DNA of 38,904 nt from Planctomycetota bacterium (GTDB lineage: Bacteria; Planctomycetota; Phycisphaerae; Phycisphaerales; SM1A02). This document shows positions 1-6,447 of the stretch, piece by piece (the first letter of the stretch is position 1; each line of letters begins with the position of its first letter). The notes under the pieces are model-generated. The model had not been told where the DNA came from. It searched no databases and saw only the letters and a list, made by a program, of their open reading frames with translations. The DNA lies in NCBI GenBank assembly GCA_022563315.1, contig JADFNO010000013.1, positions 1 to 38,904 on the forward strand, read 5' to 3'. The translations under genes and the position numbers were made by a program.

Positions 1-774
1 GTTACACGCGCGGAGCGGGCGATGGTGCGGCTGGCCGAGAACCTTCCCATCGGCGGGACCGCGGTCGGCACGGGAATCAACACGCATCCTCGCTTCGGAA
101 AGCTCGTAGCCGGGCGATTGTCCAAAGCGACCGGCGTGAAGTTCTCCGAGGCCGCCAATCACTTCGAGGCCCAAGCCACGCGCGATTGTGTGGTCGAAGC
201 GTCCGGCGAACTGAAGACGATCGCCGTGAGTCTCTCCAAGATCGCCAACGACATTCGTTGGCTCGGCTCCGGCCCGCGCTGCGGCCTCTATGAGCTGTCG
301 TTACCGTCGATTCAGCCGGGTTCGTCGATCATGCCCGGCAAGGTCAACCCCGTGATCTGTGAATCAGTGATGCAGGTCGCGTGCCAGGTGATCGGCAACG
401 ACACCGCGATCACGATGGGCGCCATGGGAGGCATCGGTTCGTTGTTTCAACTCAATGTCGCGATGCCGATGATGGCGGACAACTTGATGCAGACCATCGA
501 TCTCCTGGCGAATGTCTCGCGCGCGTTCGTGGACAAGTGCATCAAGGGGCTGAAGCTCAACAAAGCGATCGCCTCGGGGTTCGTGGAGAAGAGCCTGATG
601 ATGTGTACGTCGCTTGCGCCCGAGATCGGCTATGACGAGGCGGCGAAGGTCGCCAAAGGCGCGTTCGCTTCGGGTCTGACCGTGCGCGAGTATGTGCTGA
701 AGCACAAGTTGCTTGATCCCAAGCGGCTCGACGAGCTGCTCGACGCGAGGTCGATGACCGAGCCCGAGAAGTAG
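1..774 (+). CDS. fumC: Fumarate hydratase class II, C-terminal part (5' end outside window)
   Basis: Fumarase C interconverts fumarate and malate in the TCA cycle, in the cytoplasm. The reading frame is open from base 1, so the N-terminal part of the gene lies upstream of the window; about 257 residues remain of a usual 460 or so. The fumarase/aspartase superfamily signature GSSIMPGKVNP (bases about 322-354) supplies the flexible catalytic Ser loop, and GTAVGTGINTHP lies before it. The C-terminal segment (GLTVREYVLKHKLLDPKRLDELL) is typical of class II fumarase rather than aspartase or argininosuccinate lyase. It converges on the hydrolase gene with a hairpin between them. Being next to a paa cluster makes sense, since phenylacetate degradation yields succinyl-CoA, but it may simply be a housekeeping gene. 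Confidence 0.93.
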   Translation, partial: VTRAERAMVRLAENLPIGGTAVGTGINTHPRFGKLVAGRLSKATGVKFSEAANHFEAQATRDCVVEASGELKTIAVSLSKIANDIRWLGSGPRCGLYELSLPSIQPGSSIMPGKVNPVICESVMQVACQVIGNDTAITMGAMGGIGSLFQLNVAMPMMADNLMQTIDLLANVSRAFVDKCIKGLKLNKAIASGFVEKSLMMCTSLAPEIGYDEAAKVAKGAFASGLTVREYVLKHKLLDPKRLDELLDARSMTEPEK

Positions 775-800
775 AACGCAACTTCGTTTCCTTGCCGACG

Positions 801-822
801 CCCACCGATAGCAATCGGTGGG
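801..822. terminator. Perfect 9-bp hairpin between convergent genes
   Basis: Arms CCCACCGAT and ATCGGTGGG pair perfectly around the loop AGCA, directly between the fumC stop (774) and the hydrolase stop (825-827). The position suggests a bidirectional terminator, although there is no real T tract. The same 22-nt architecture recurs at 9296-9317 with a compensated base-pair change, so it is probably also a member of a dispersed palindrome family. Confidence 0.6.
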
Positions 823-824
823 TT

Positions 825-1775
825 CTACTCGTGGCCAAATGTTCCCACCACCCGCTCTACAAACGCGCGCACCGCTGCATGATGCGATTGAGAATCCACA
901 GTATGCACATCGGAATGGCCAGCCCCTTGAGCGGTGTGCAGCACAGCGTCCGGCGCCAGAGCCACGATCATCTCCGCGTGATGAGCGGGCGAGATTCGAT
1001 CCTCGTCTCCGCGGATCACCAACAGCGGGCAGCGAAGTTGCGCTGCATCTTCAAGCGTGCGCTGTTGTCGTAAGCCGCGCAGTCTGAACCACAACATCGC
1101 CAGGTCCGTGAACGGACGGGTCGGTAGGCCCGCCACCCTCAGTCTGTGTCGCAGCGACGTGTGAAAGTCTAGGTAGGGTCCGTAGGCGATGAGTCCCACA
1201 ATACGCCGGCGAACCGCAGCGTCAGTAGCGGCGGCTGAGATGGCGATCACCGCGCCCATCGAAGACCCCACAAGGATGAAACGCGCCTCGCCGAGTCGCT
1301 CAAGCAGCGCGATCAGATCGGCATCCTCGTCGCAGCCCAGACGACTGGCCCCGCCCGTCGCTTCGCCATGACCGCGCAAATCGTAAAGCACCAGCCGATC
1401 GCACAGCTCATCCCACGGCCGTATCCGAGCGAGCAGATCAATGCGCGATCGCCCCCACCCGTGAAGGAACACCGCGGTGAGCAGCGGCCGCCTATTGGAT
1501 CCGCGCTCGTCAAAGCCCACGGCGTGCACGCCGTGGGCTTTGGTGCATGCGATCTCCCACACCGGCAGCTTCGCCCCGTCCGGACGATCAAGCGTCCACG
1601 ACTCGAAACGCAGATCAAGCTCACCGGGATCACACGCCAAGCTGTGGGCCAGGGCGTACCCAGCCGTGTGGCGCGGCGGGTGTGTCGCACCATGCACGAG
1701 CATCGCCGCCAGCAGCACACCCAGCACCGCCAGTGCGATCAGCAACAAAATGGCCAGGCCCACAAGTTCCTGCAT
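825..1775 (-). CDS. Membrane-anchored alpha/beta hydrolase
   Basis: Serine hydrolase of the alpha/beta fold, 316 aa from the ATG at 1775; the substrate is unknown. Residues 3-28 form one hydrophobic segment that probably anchors the enzyme in the membrane. The oxyanion motif HGWG is at 105-108. The nucleophile elbow GSSMG is at 170-174 with Ser172, the acid lies in GDED (257-260) and the catalytic His is His287 in GAGHSD. The frame continues upstream of 1775 without typical protein sequence and would run into the divergent thioesterase gene, so the ATG before the hydrophobic segment was chosen. Residues 78-89 are encoded by a perfect 32-bp palindrome. The divergent start lies only 49 bp away, so the two genes probably share a promoter region. 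Could be an esterase, lipase or lysophospholipase. Confidence 0.8.
   Translation of the reverse strand: MQELVGLAILLLIALAVLGVLLAAMLVHGATHPPRHTAGYALAHSLACDPGELDLRFESWTLDRPDGAKLPVWEIACTKAHGVHAVGFDERGSNRRPLLTAVFLHGWGRSRIDLLARIRPWDELCDRLVLYDLRGHGEATGGASRLGCDEDADLIALLERLGEARFILVGSSMGAVIAISAAATDAAVRRRIVGLIAYGPYLDFHTSLRHRLRVAGLPTRPFTDLAMLWFRLRGLRQQRTLEDAAQLRCPLLVIRGDEDRISPAHHAEMIVALAPDAVLHTAQGAGHSDVHTVDSQSHHAAVRAFVERVVGTFGHE
1511..1542. repeat. Perfect 32-bp palindrome inside the hydrolase coding sequence
   Basis: The 32 bases are exactly self-complementary, with left half CAAAGCCCACGGCGTG and right half CACGCCGTGGGCTTTG. On the - strand it is read in frame as T-KAHGVHAVGF-D (residues 78-89), between the N-terminal strand and the oxyanion loop. 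The core CCCACGG...CCGTGGG is shared with the intergenic hairpin at 9296-9317. Confidence 0.9.
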
Positions 1776-1824
1776 GGCGAGCAGTCTATCCGCCCCGGCG
1801 GTGGTGCTACACTGCCGCTTGCTC

Positions 1825-2229
1825 ATGAAGCCCACCCTTAAAGTCGGCAACACGGCTGAGTTGACCGCCCTCGTCACGGAAGACATGTGCCCAGCGTTCG
1901 ACGGTGTCGTCGTCCACCGCGTGTATTCGACATGGTCCATGGCCCATCACATGGAAGTTGCCGCGCGGAAGGTGCTGGCCCCACACCTGGACGCGCACGA
2001 AGAGGGCATCGGATCGCACATTTCGATCGACCACCTCGCGCCGACACCGGTAGGCCGAACGGTGCGGATCGTTGCCCAAGCGGTGGAAGTGGGCGCCACG
2101 ACCCTCGTGTGCGAGGTCAAAGCGTATGATGGCGATCGCTTGGTGGGTCAAGGCCGGCAAATCCAGCGGATCCTACCGAAGAAGAAACTCCAATCACTGA
2201 TTGAGCGAGCGAAGATGAGAAGTTGTTAG
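1825..2229 (+). CDS. FlK-like hot-dog-fold acyl-CoA thioesterase
   Basis: Probable acyl-CoA thioesterase, 134 aa, of the fluoroacetyl-CoA thioesterase (FlK)-like hot-dog family. The FlK catalytic triad is Thr42, Glu50 and His76. Here Thr36, Glu44 and His70 appear with the same spacing (8 and 26 residues), in STWSMAHHME and GSHISIDH. This supports an active enzyme. The ATG at 1825 was chosen because family similarity begins there; no clear ribosome binding site precedes it. It heads the paa gene run, where a thioesterase (PaaI in enterobacteria) commonly recycles CoA from dead-end intermediates. That role is inferred from context, since PaaI is a different hot-dog subfamily. The substrate cannot be read from the sequence. 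Confidence 0.75.
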   Translation: MKPTLKVGNTAELTALVTEDMCPAFDGVVVHRVYSTWSMAHHMEVAARKVLAPHLDAHEEGIGSHISIDHLAPTPVGRTVRIVAQAVEVGATTLVCEVKAYDGDRLVGQGRQIQRILPKKKLQSLIERAKMRSC

Positions 2230-2249
2230 TAATTAGTACTTGGTTATTG
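2225..2249. repeat. Left inverted repeat of the four-helix-protein element
   Basis: AT-rich repeat GTTAGTAATTAGTACTTGG followed by TTATTG, overlapping the thioesterase stop codon. It is an imperfect inverted match to 2708-2739 beyond the four-helix-protein gene (GTTAGTAATTAG against GTTGGTAATTGG on the opposite strand). It is much richer in A+T than its surroundings. Confidence 0.5.
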
Positions 2250-2309
2250 TCTTGCTCGACACGATAGCGGCACTCACGGAACGGCCATCCAATCAGTGTG
2301 GAGGCAAAC

Positions 2310-2750
2310 GTGCAGGATTTCCGAAATCTCGAAGTTTGGCGACGCTCATACGAATTGACGTTGCAGGTGTATCAGGCGACTCGGTCGATGCCCGCAGAAG
2401 AGAAGTACGGCCTCGTCTCACAGATGCGGCGCTGCAGCGTCTCGATTCCAGCTAACATCGCTGAAGGCTGCGGCCGAGAGACGAAAGCCGACTTGAAACG
2501 CTTCCTCCACATTGCGATGGGCTCTGCCTCGGAGCTTGAATGCCAACTACTTCTCGCAGCCGATCTTGATTTCATGAACTCGGATATGGCAAGCGAACTC
2601 ATCAAGTATCTCACCACTACAAAGAAAATGCTCAACGCCCTCATCGGTCGTATCAAGGCCGAGATCACCGCATCAGCACGCATCAACCAAAAGCCGAGCA
2701 TATCCCACCAATTACCAACCACTACCTACCAAGAACCAGCAACACGATGA
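2310..2750 (+). CDS. Four-helix-bundle protein (23S rRNA intervening-sequence protein family)
   Basis: Small basic helical protein, 146 aa, of the four-helix-bundle family first seen in intervening sequences of 23S rRNA genes. The motifs FRNLEVWRRSYEL, RRCSVSIPANIAEG and FLHIAMGSASELECQL are characteristic. The molecular function of free-standing members is unknown. The GTG at 2310 is preferred over an in-frame GTG at 2298 because GGAGG (2300-2304) lies 5 nt before it and family members begin MQDFR-like. The last 16 or so residues (HQLPTTTYQEPATR) are encoded by the right-hand inverted repeat rather than by family sequence. The gene interrupts the paa run and its stop overlaps the next ATG by 4 nt. 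Inverted repeats on both sides suggest a mobile or once-mobile unit. Confidence 0.8.
   Translation: MQDFRNLEVWRRSYELTLQVYQATRSMPAEEKYGLVSQMRRCSVSIPANIAEGCGRETKADLKRFLHIAMGSASELECQLLLAADLDFMNSDMASELIKYLTTTKKMLNALIGRIKAEITASARINQKPSISHQLPTTTYQEPATR
2708..2739. repeat. Right inverted repeat of the four-helix-protein element
   Basis: Repetitive tract CCAATTACCAACCACTACC followed by TACCAAGAACCAG at the 3' end of the four-helix gene, read in frame as its C-terminal tail. It is a degenerate tandem of ACCAA(C/T)-type units and an imperfect inverted match to 2225-2249. Confidence 0.5.
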
Positions 2751-3553
2751 CTACTGCAACCCTTGAGACCAAACCTATGACGGCTGAACAACTCATTCTC
2801 GTGGAGACCGACGGTTCGGTCGGCATTATCAAACTCAATCGCCCCAAGGTTCTCAACGCGCTCAACCCGGAATTGATGACGCAACTGGCTGAGCAGTTGG
2901 AGGCGTTCGACAAGGATGATTCGATCTATGTGATTGTCCTGGCGGGTAGTGAACGCGCCTTCGCAGCCGGGGCGGACATCGGCGACATGGCGGAGTGCTC
3001 GTCGCTTGAGATGTACAAGCGAGATCAGTTCGCGACATGGGATCGAATCAAGCGCACGAAGAAGCCGATCGTCGCCGCCGTCAGCGGCTACGCCCTGGGC
3101 GGTGGTTGCGAACTGATGATGTTGTGCGATGTCATCATCGCTTCGGACACGTCGCAGATCGGTCAACCCGAGATCAACATCGGCGTGATGCCCGGCGCGG
3201 GCGGCACGCAGCGTTTGACGCGAGCCGTCGGGAAAGCCACGGCCATGGATGTGATCCTGACCGGGCGGTTTCTCAACGCAGCCGAAGCGCTTGCCGGCGG
3301 ATTGGTGAGTCGTGTCGTTCCAAGAGAGCATTTCTACAGTGAAGCCTTGCGCATTGCGCACGAGATGGCGCGTAAGGGACCGATCGCACTTCGTTTCGCC
3401 AAGGAGTCCGTGCTCAAAGCTCACGAGACCGCGCTGAGCGAAGGACTCGAGTACGAACGCAAACTGTTTTACGCCCTGTTTTCCACGGAAGATCAAAAAG
3501 AAGGCATGCGCGCGTTCATGGAGAAGCGCAAGCCGGACTTCAAAGGAAAATAA
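2747..3553 (+). CDS. paaF: Enoyl-CoA hydratase, PaaF-like
   Basis: Crotonase-fold enoyl-CoA hydratase, 268 aa, which would hydrate 2,3-dehydroadipyl-CoA in the phenylacetate pathway. Both catalytic glutamates of classical hydratases are present: Glu122 in GGGCELMMLCD and Glu142 in GQPEINIGVMPGAGGTQRL. The oxyanion-hole segments AFAAGADI (71-78) and the GGG at 118-120 are intact. The ATG at 2747 overlaps the four-helix stop. An ATG at 2777 begins the conserved part and is an equally good start, since the first ten residues are not family sequence. It lies next to paaG-, paaH- and paaJ-type genes, which supports the paa assignment over general fatty-acid oxidation. Confidence 0.85.
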   Translation: MTTATLETKPMTAEQLILVETDGSVGIIKLNRPKVLNALNPELMTQLAEQLEAFDKDDSIYVIVLAGSERAFAAGADIGDMAECSSLEMYKRDQFATWDRIKRTKKPIVAAVSGYALGGGCELMMLCDVIIASDTSQIGQPEINIGVMPGAGGTQRLTRAVGKATAMDVILTGRFLNAAEALAGGLVSRVVPREHFYSEALRIAHEMARKGPIALRFAKESVLKAHETALSEGLEYERKLFYALFSTEDQKEGMRAFMEKRKPDFKGK

Positions 3554-3570
3554 CGATCGAAAATCCGCAA

Positions 3571-3594
3571 TTTAGCCGCGGAGCTTGCCCCGCG
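3571..3594. repeat. Diverged REP-like hairpin
   Basis: Begins TTTAGCCGCG, the same ten bases that begin the 26-bp repeats around the RAYT gene. It then forms a hairpin between CGCGG (3577-3581) and CCGCG (3590-3594) with loop AGCTTGCC. It lies between the paaF and paaG genes. Confidence 0.55.
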
Positions 3595-3616
3595 CTCTTC
3601 TACGTAGGACACGACC

Positions 3617-4432
3617 ATGCCCGCCACCACTGCTTCAACAACCTTCGAAATGCTCACCGTTGAGACGTCCGATCACATCTGCACGATCACGCTCAATCGC
3701 CCCAAGGTGTATAACGCCTTCAACGATCAGCTCACGTTCGAGTTGCAAGATGCGCTCAAGCAGGCCGAGCGCGATCACGACGTGCGCGTGATCATCATCA
3801 CCGGCGCGGGCAAGGCCTTCTGCTCCGGCCAAGACCTTGGTGATCTCAAGGAGCGGTACGTACCGGGTTATGTCCCGGAGTTCGCCAAGGACCTCGATCG
3901 TCGCTACAACCCGATCGCCAAGCGCATCATCAATATGGAAAAACCTGTCATCGCCGCGATCAACGGCGTGGCGGCGGGCGCGGGTTGCAGTCTCGCCCTG
4001 GCCTGCGATATCCGCATCGCGTCGCAACACGCCTCACTCATCGAAGTGTTCATCAACGTCGCGCTGATCCCCGATACGGGCAGCACCTATACGCTGCCGC
4101 GGCTGGTCGGGCTCGGCAAGGCGAAGGAACTCTGCTTCACCGGAGACAAAGTGGATGCTGAGGAGGCGTTGCGGATCGGGCTCGTCAATCGTGTTGTGGA
4201 TGCGGATCAGTTGATGGACGAGACGCGAGCATTGGCGAAGAAGCTCGCGTCGCTCCCCAGTCGTGGGATCGCGTTGACGAAGCGATTGTTGAACCAATCG
4301 TTTGATAATGACTTGGATGGACAACTTCAGGCGGAGTCATTCGCGCAGGACACGGCAGGCCGAACCGAGGACCACTTCGAGGGCGTGAGCGCGTTCCTCG
4401 AAAAACGCAAACCGCAGTTTAAGGGATCCTAA
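3617..4432 (+). CDS. paaG: PaaG-like crotonase: ring-1,2-epoxyphenylacetyl-CoA isomerase
   Basis: Crotonase-fold protein, 271 aa, likely the isomerase that converts ring-epoxidised phenylacetyl-CoA to oxepin-CoA and shifts a later double bond. FCSGQDLGD (68-76) is the typical PaaG oxyanion segment. Asp153 in ALIPDTGST matches the single catalytic Asp of PaaG. The glutamate found in the neighbouring hydratase at GGCE is absent (GAGCSLAL), as expected for an isomerase. An AGGA at 3605-3608 precedes the ATG. It is one of two adjacent, clearly different crotonases, as in other paa operons. Confidence 0.87.
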   Translation: MPATTASTTFEMLTVETSDHICTITLNRPKVYNAFNDQLTFELQDALKQAERDHDVRVIIITGAGKAFCSGQDLGDLKERYVPGYVPEFAKDLDRRYNPIAKRIINMEKPVIAAINGVAAGAGCSLALACDIRIASQHASLIEVFINVALIPDTGSTYTLPRLVGLGKAKELCFTGDKVDAEEALRIGLVNRVVDADQLMDETRALAKKLASLPSRGIALTKRLLNQSFDNDLDGQLQAESFAQDTAGRTEDHFEGVSAFLEKRKPQFKGS

Positions 4433-4433
4433 C

Positions 4434-4459
4434 GTTTAGCCGCGACCCAAAGGGGAGCG
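4434..4459 (+). repeat. 26-bp REP-like hairpin, copy 1 (left border of RAYT gene)
   Basis: Starts GTTTAGCCG and continues CGCGACCCAAAGGGGAGCG. The hairpin has outer pairs CGC/GCG, a symmetric GA/GA mismatch, inner pairs CCC/GGG and loop AAA. It is identical to the inverted copies at 5066-5091 and 10186-10211. Confidence 0.85.
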
Positions 4460-4469
4460 CTTTCCCATC

Positions 4470-5105
4470 ATGGTTCACGCATACCACATCATCTTCTGTG
4501 CCTACGGTTTCTGGCTCCCCAACGATCCGCGCGGATCGTGGTCGGAATTCGTCGGTGCTTGGGAGCTGTTGAGATTTGGAACAGCTACGAAGACAGATAC
4601 CCGCCGATCGGTCGCCGGCGTTGCACATGATCGGGTAGTTCGGCAAGCCGCCAAGCGCGAACTGAAGCACTCACCGGTTCACTTTACGGGTGTTCAGGCG
4701 CAAAGCATCGGCCGTGGATTCGCCGGTTTTGTCGATCGCTCCGGCGTAAACGTATTGGCCTGCTCGATCCTTCCAGAGCACGTTCATATGGTCGTATCAC
4801 GTCATCGGTTTAGGGTGGAGCAGATTGCGAATCTGCTCAAAGGCGCTGCGACAAGACAGTTGTCAAGCGATCGTCTGCATCCGTTCGACTCGTCGCAGCC
4901 GACGAACGACCGTTTGCCCAACATGTGGGCTCGCGGACAGTGGAAGGTGTTTCTTAATTCCGAGGCGGATATCTCCCGAGCCGTGCGCTACGTCCAGGAC
5001 AACCCGTTGAAAGAAGGAAAGCAGCGACAACGTTGGGGCTTTGTGCGGACGGTCGCCGCACGAAACGCTCCCCTTTGGGTCGCGGCTAAACGCGCTGATG
5101 GCTGA
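4470..5105 (+). CDS. REP-associated tyrosine transposase (RAYT), IS200-like Y1 fold
   Basis: Y1 HUH-type transposase, 211 aa, single-domain, of the group that mobilises or maintains REP hairpins. The HUH motif is His104-Val-His106 in LPEHVHMVV. LLKGAATRQL (122-131) matches the KG helix of IS200-type enzymes. Tyr174 in RYVQDNPLKEG is in the position of the nucleophilic tyrosine. The gene lies between inverted copies of a 26-bp REP-like hairpin, the typical RAYT arrangement. Its last 16 or so residues are encoded by the right-hand repeat, and its stop (5103-5105) lies 8 nt inside the following paaH. No typical ribosome binding site was seen. The core looks intact, so it may be active, but single-copy RAYTs are usually domesticated. 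Confidence 0.82.
   Translation: MVHAYHIIFCAYGFWLPNDPRGSWSEFVGAWELLRFGTATKTDTRRSVAGVAHDRVVRQAAKRELKHSPVHFTGVQAQSIGRGFAGFVDRSGVNVLACSILPEHVHMVVSRHRFRVEQIANLLKGAATRQLSSDRLHPFDSSQPTNDRLPNMWARGQWKVFLNSEADISRAVRYVQDNPLKEGKQRQRWGFVRTVAARNAPLWVAAKRADG
5066..5091 (-). repeat. 26-bp REP-like hairpin, copy 2 (right border of RAYT gene)
   Basis: Exact inverted copy of 4434-4459, read here as CGCTCCCCTTTGGG followed by TCGCGGCTAAAC. It encodes the RAYT C-terminus and ends 6 nt before the paaH ATG, so it forms the paaH leader. Confidence 0.85.
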
Positions 5106-6270
5106 CCGCTCTTCCACCCTCGGAATCATCGGCGCCGGCACAATGGGCGCAGGCATCGCCCAAGTTGCCGTCACGACCGGGTGGAACGTCGAGTTGATGG
5201 ATGTCGATGAATCGATCGTCCGCAACGCCATCGATGGTATCGTCAAACGCCTCGATCGCCTTGTCGAGAAGAAGCGGATCACGCAGGAACAGCGAGACGA
5301 CGCGGCCGGTCGATTGCTCGTGGCAAGCTCACCCGATTGCCTCAGCCGTTGCGAATTGGTCATTGAAGCGGTCGTCGAGGATCTCGATATCAAGTCGAAG
5401 GTGCTCGAAAACGTCATCCCGGCTTTGCGCGACGATTGCATTATCGCCACGAACACCTCGTCTCTGTCGATTACCAAGATTGGCGAGACAATCGGTCAAC
5501 CGCACCGCACGGTGGGTATGCACTTCTTCAACCCCGCGCCGATCATGAAGCTGGTCGAGGTTATTCAGGGCGCGGAAACCGATCCGGCCGTCGTCGATCG
5601 TGTGGCTGAGATCGCGGTGAGCTGGGGCAAGAAGGTTGCGCGGGCTGCGGACGTGCCTGGGTTCATTGTCAATCACGTGGCCCGGCCGTACTACCTCGAA
5701 GCGTTCCGCATCCTTGAGGACGGCTACGCTTCGCCGGACGTAATCGATCGCGCGATGAAGTCGCTCGGCGGATTTCGTATGGGTCCGCTGGAATTGACGG
5801 ATTTCATCGGCCAGGATGTCAACACCGCGACCACGCGCTCGGTCTGGGAGCAGTTGGACCGGCCAGTGTTGCTTACACCGAACCCGTTGCAGGAAAAACT
5901 TGTTGCTGATGGATATTTGGGCAGGAAGACCGGGCGCGGTGTGTATGACTATGGTGGCGATGAACCGGTTGTTACGTTGCGGGTCGATCACAGATCGTTG
6001 GAGATGACCGCGGAGCTGCGCGAAGCCGCAAGCGGGTTTGTGCGAAAGGCGACGAACGAGGCCGGCGACGAATTGGAGGAATACATCTTTGCACGAATTC
6101 TCGTCGCACTCATTACCCAGGCGAAACTTGCCAATGAGCGCGGCGTGGCGGAGAAAGCCGATATCGATACGGCCCTCAAGTACGGCGTGAACTATCCTAA
6201 AGGCCCGTTTGAGTGGGCCGATCAGATTGGGCCCGAGCGAGTGAATGCGCTGAAGGGTGCGCTGGGCTGA
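5098..6270 (+). CDS. paaH: 3-hydroxyacyl-CoA dehydrogenase, PaaH-like
   Basis: NAD-dependent oxidation of 3-hydroxyadipyl-CoA to 3-oxoadipyl-CoA, 390 aa. The N-terminal Rossmann domain has GAGTMG (12-17). The catalytic and substrate residues of the family are visible: Ser121 (NTSSLS), His142 and Asn145 (MHFFNP), Glu154 (LVEVI) and Asn192 (VNHVARP). Two C-terminal dehydrogenase domains follow (about 187-280 and 300-390), so it is longer than the 280-aa butyryl type and shorter than the 475-aa E. coli PaaH. The ATG at 5098 was chosen because the Rossmann fold starts there. The paaH leader is a REP copy overlapped by the RAYT 3' end, so this gene may have lost its original upstream spacing. Bases 6018-6035 carry the recurrent word GCGCGAAGCCGCAAGCGG. 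Confidence 0.88.
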   Translation: MADRSSTLGIIGAGTMGAGIAQVAVTTGWNVELMDVDESIVRNAIDGIVKRLDRLVEKKRITQEQRDDAAGRLLVASSPDCLSRCELVIEAVVEDLDIKSKVLENVIPALRDDCIIATNTSSLSITKIGETIGQPHRTVGMHFFNPAPIMKLVEVIQGAETDPAVVDRVAEIAVSWGKKVARAADVPGFIVNHVARPYYLEAFRILEDGYASPDVIDRAMKSLGGFRMGPLELTDFIGQDVNTATTRSVWEQLDRPVLLTPNPLQEKLVADGYLGRKTGRGVYDYGGDEPVVTLRVDHRSLEMTAELREAASGFVRKATNEAGDELEEYIFARILVALITQAKLANERGVAEKADIDTALKYGVNYPKGPFEWADQIGPERVNALKGALG

Positions 6271-6293
6271 ACGCTGACCGGTGAAAGCTAGCT

Positions 6294-6394
6294 GGGTGCC
6301 ACCGACAGCGTAGCGCAGCGAAGTCGTCGGTGCATTTGGAAGTTTGCCACCCGTTTTGCACCGACGACTCGAAGACTCGCTGTCGGTGGCACCC
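6294..6394. repeat. Nested long inverted repeat between paaH and paaJ
   Basis: Outer arms of 17 bp match perfectly: GGGTGCCACCGACAGCG at 6294-6310 and its complement at 6378-6394. Inner arms of 12 bp also match perfectly: GTCGTCGGTGCA at 6323-6334 and its complement at 6357-6368. They are separated by an asymmetric internal loop and a 22-nt apical loop. This could terminate paaH transcription or be a MITE-like palindrome. Confidence 0.85.
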
Positions 6395-6447
6395 CAATCC
6401 GTGAATCCTGAATTCTTCTTCTCCCCCAAACCGCTATCATTGCTCCC

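Noticed and set aside
4470-5105. Complete IS200/IS605-type insertion sequence
   Set aside because: There is no tnpB, and the borders are identical REP hairpins in inverted orientation rather than distinct subterminal hairpins. A RAYT fits better.
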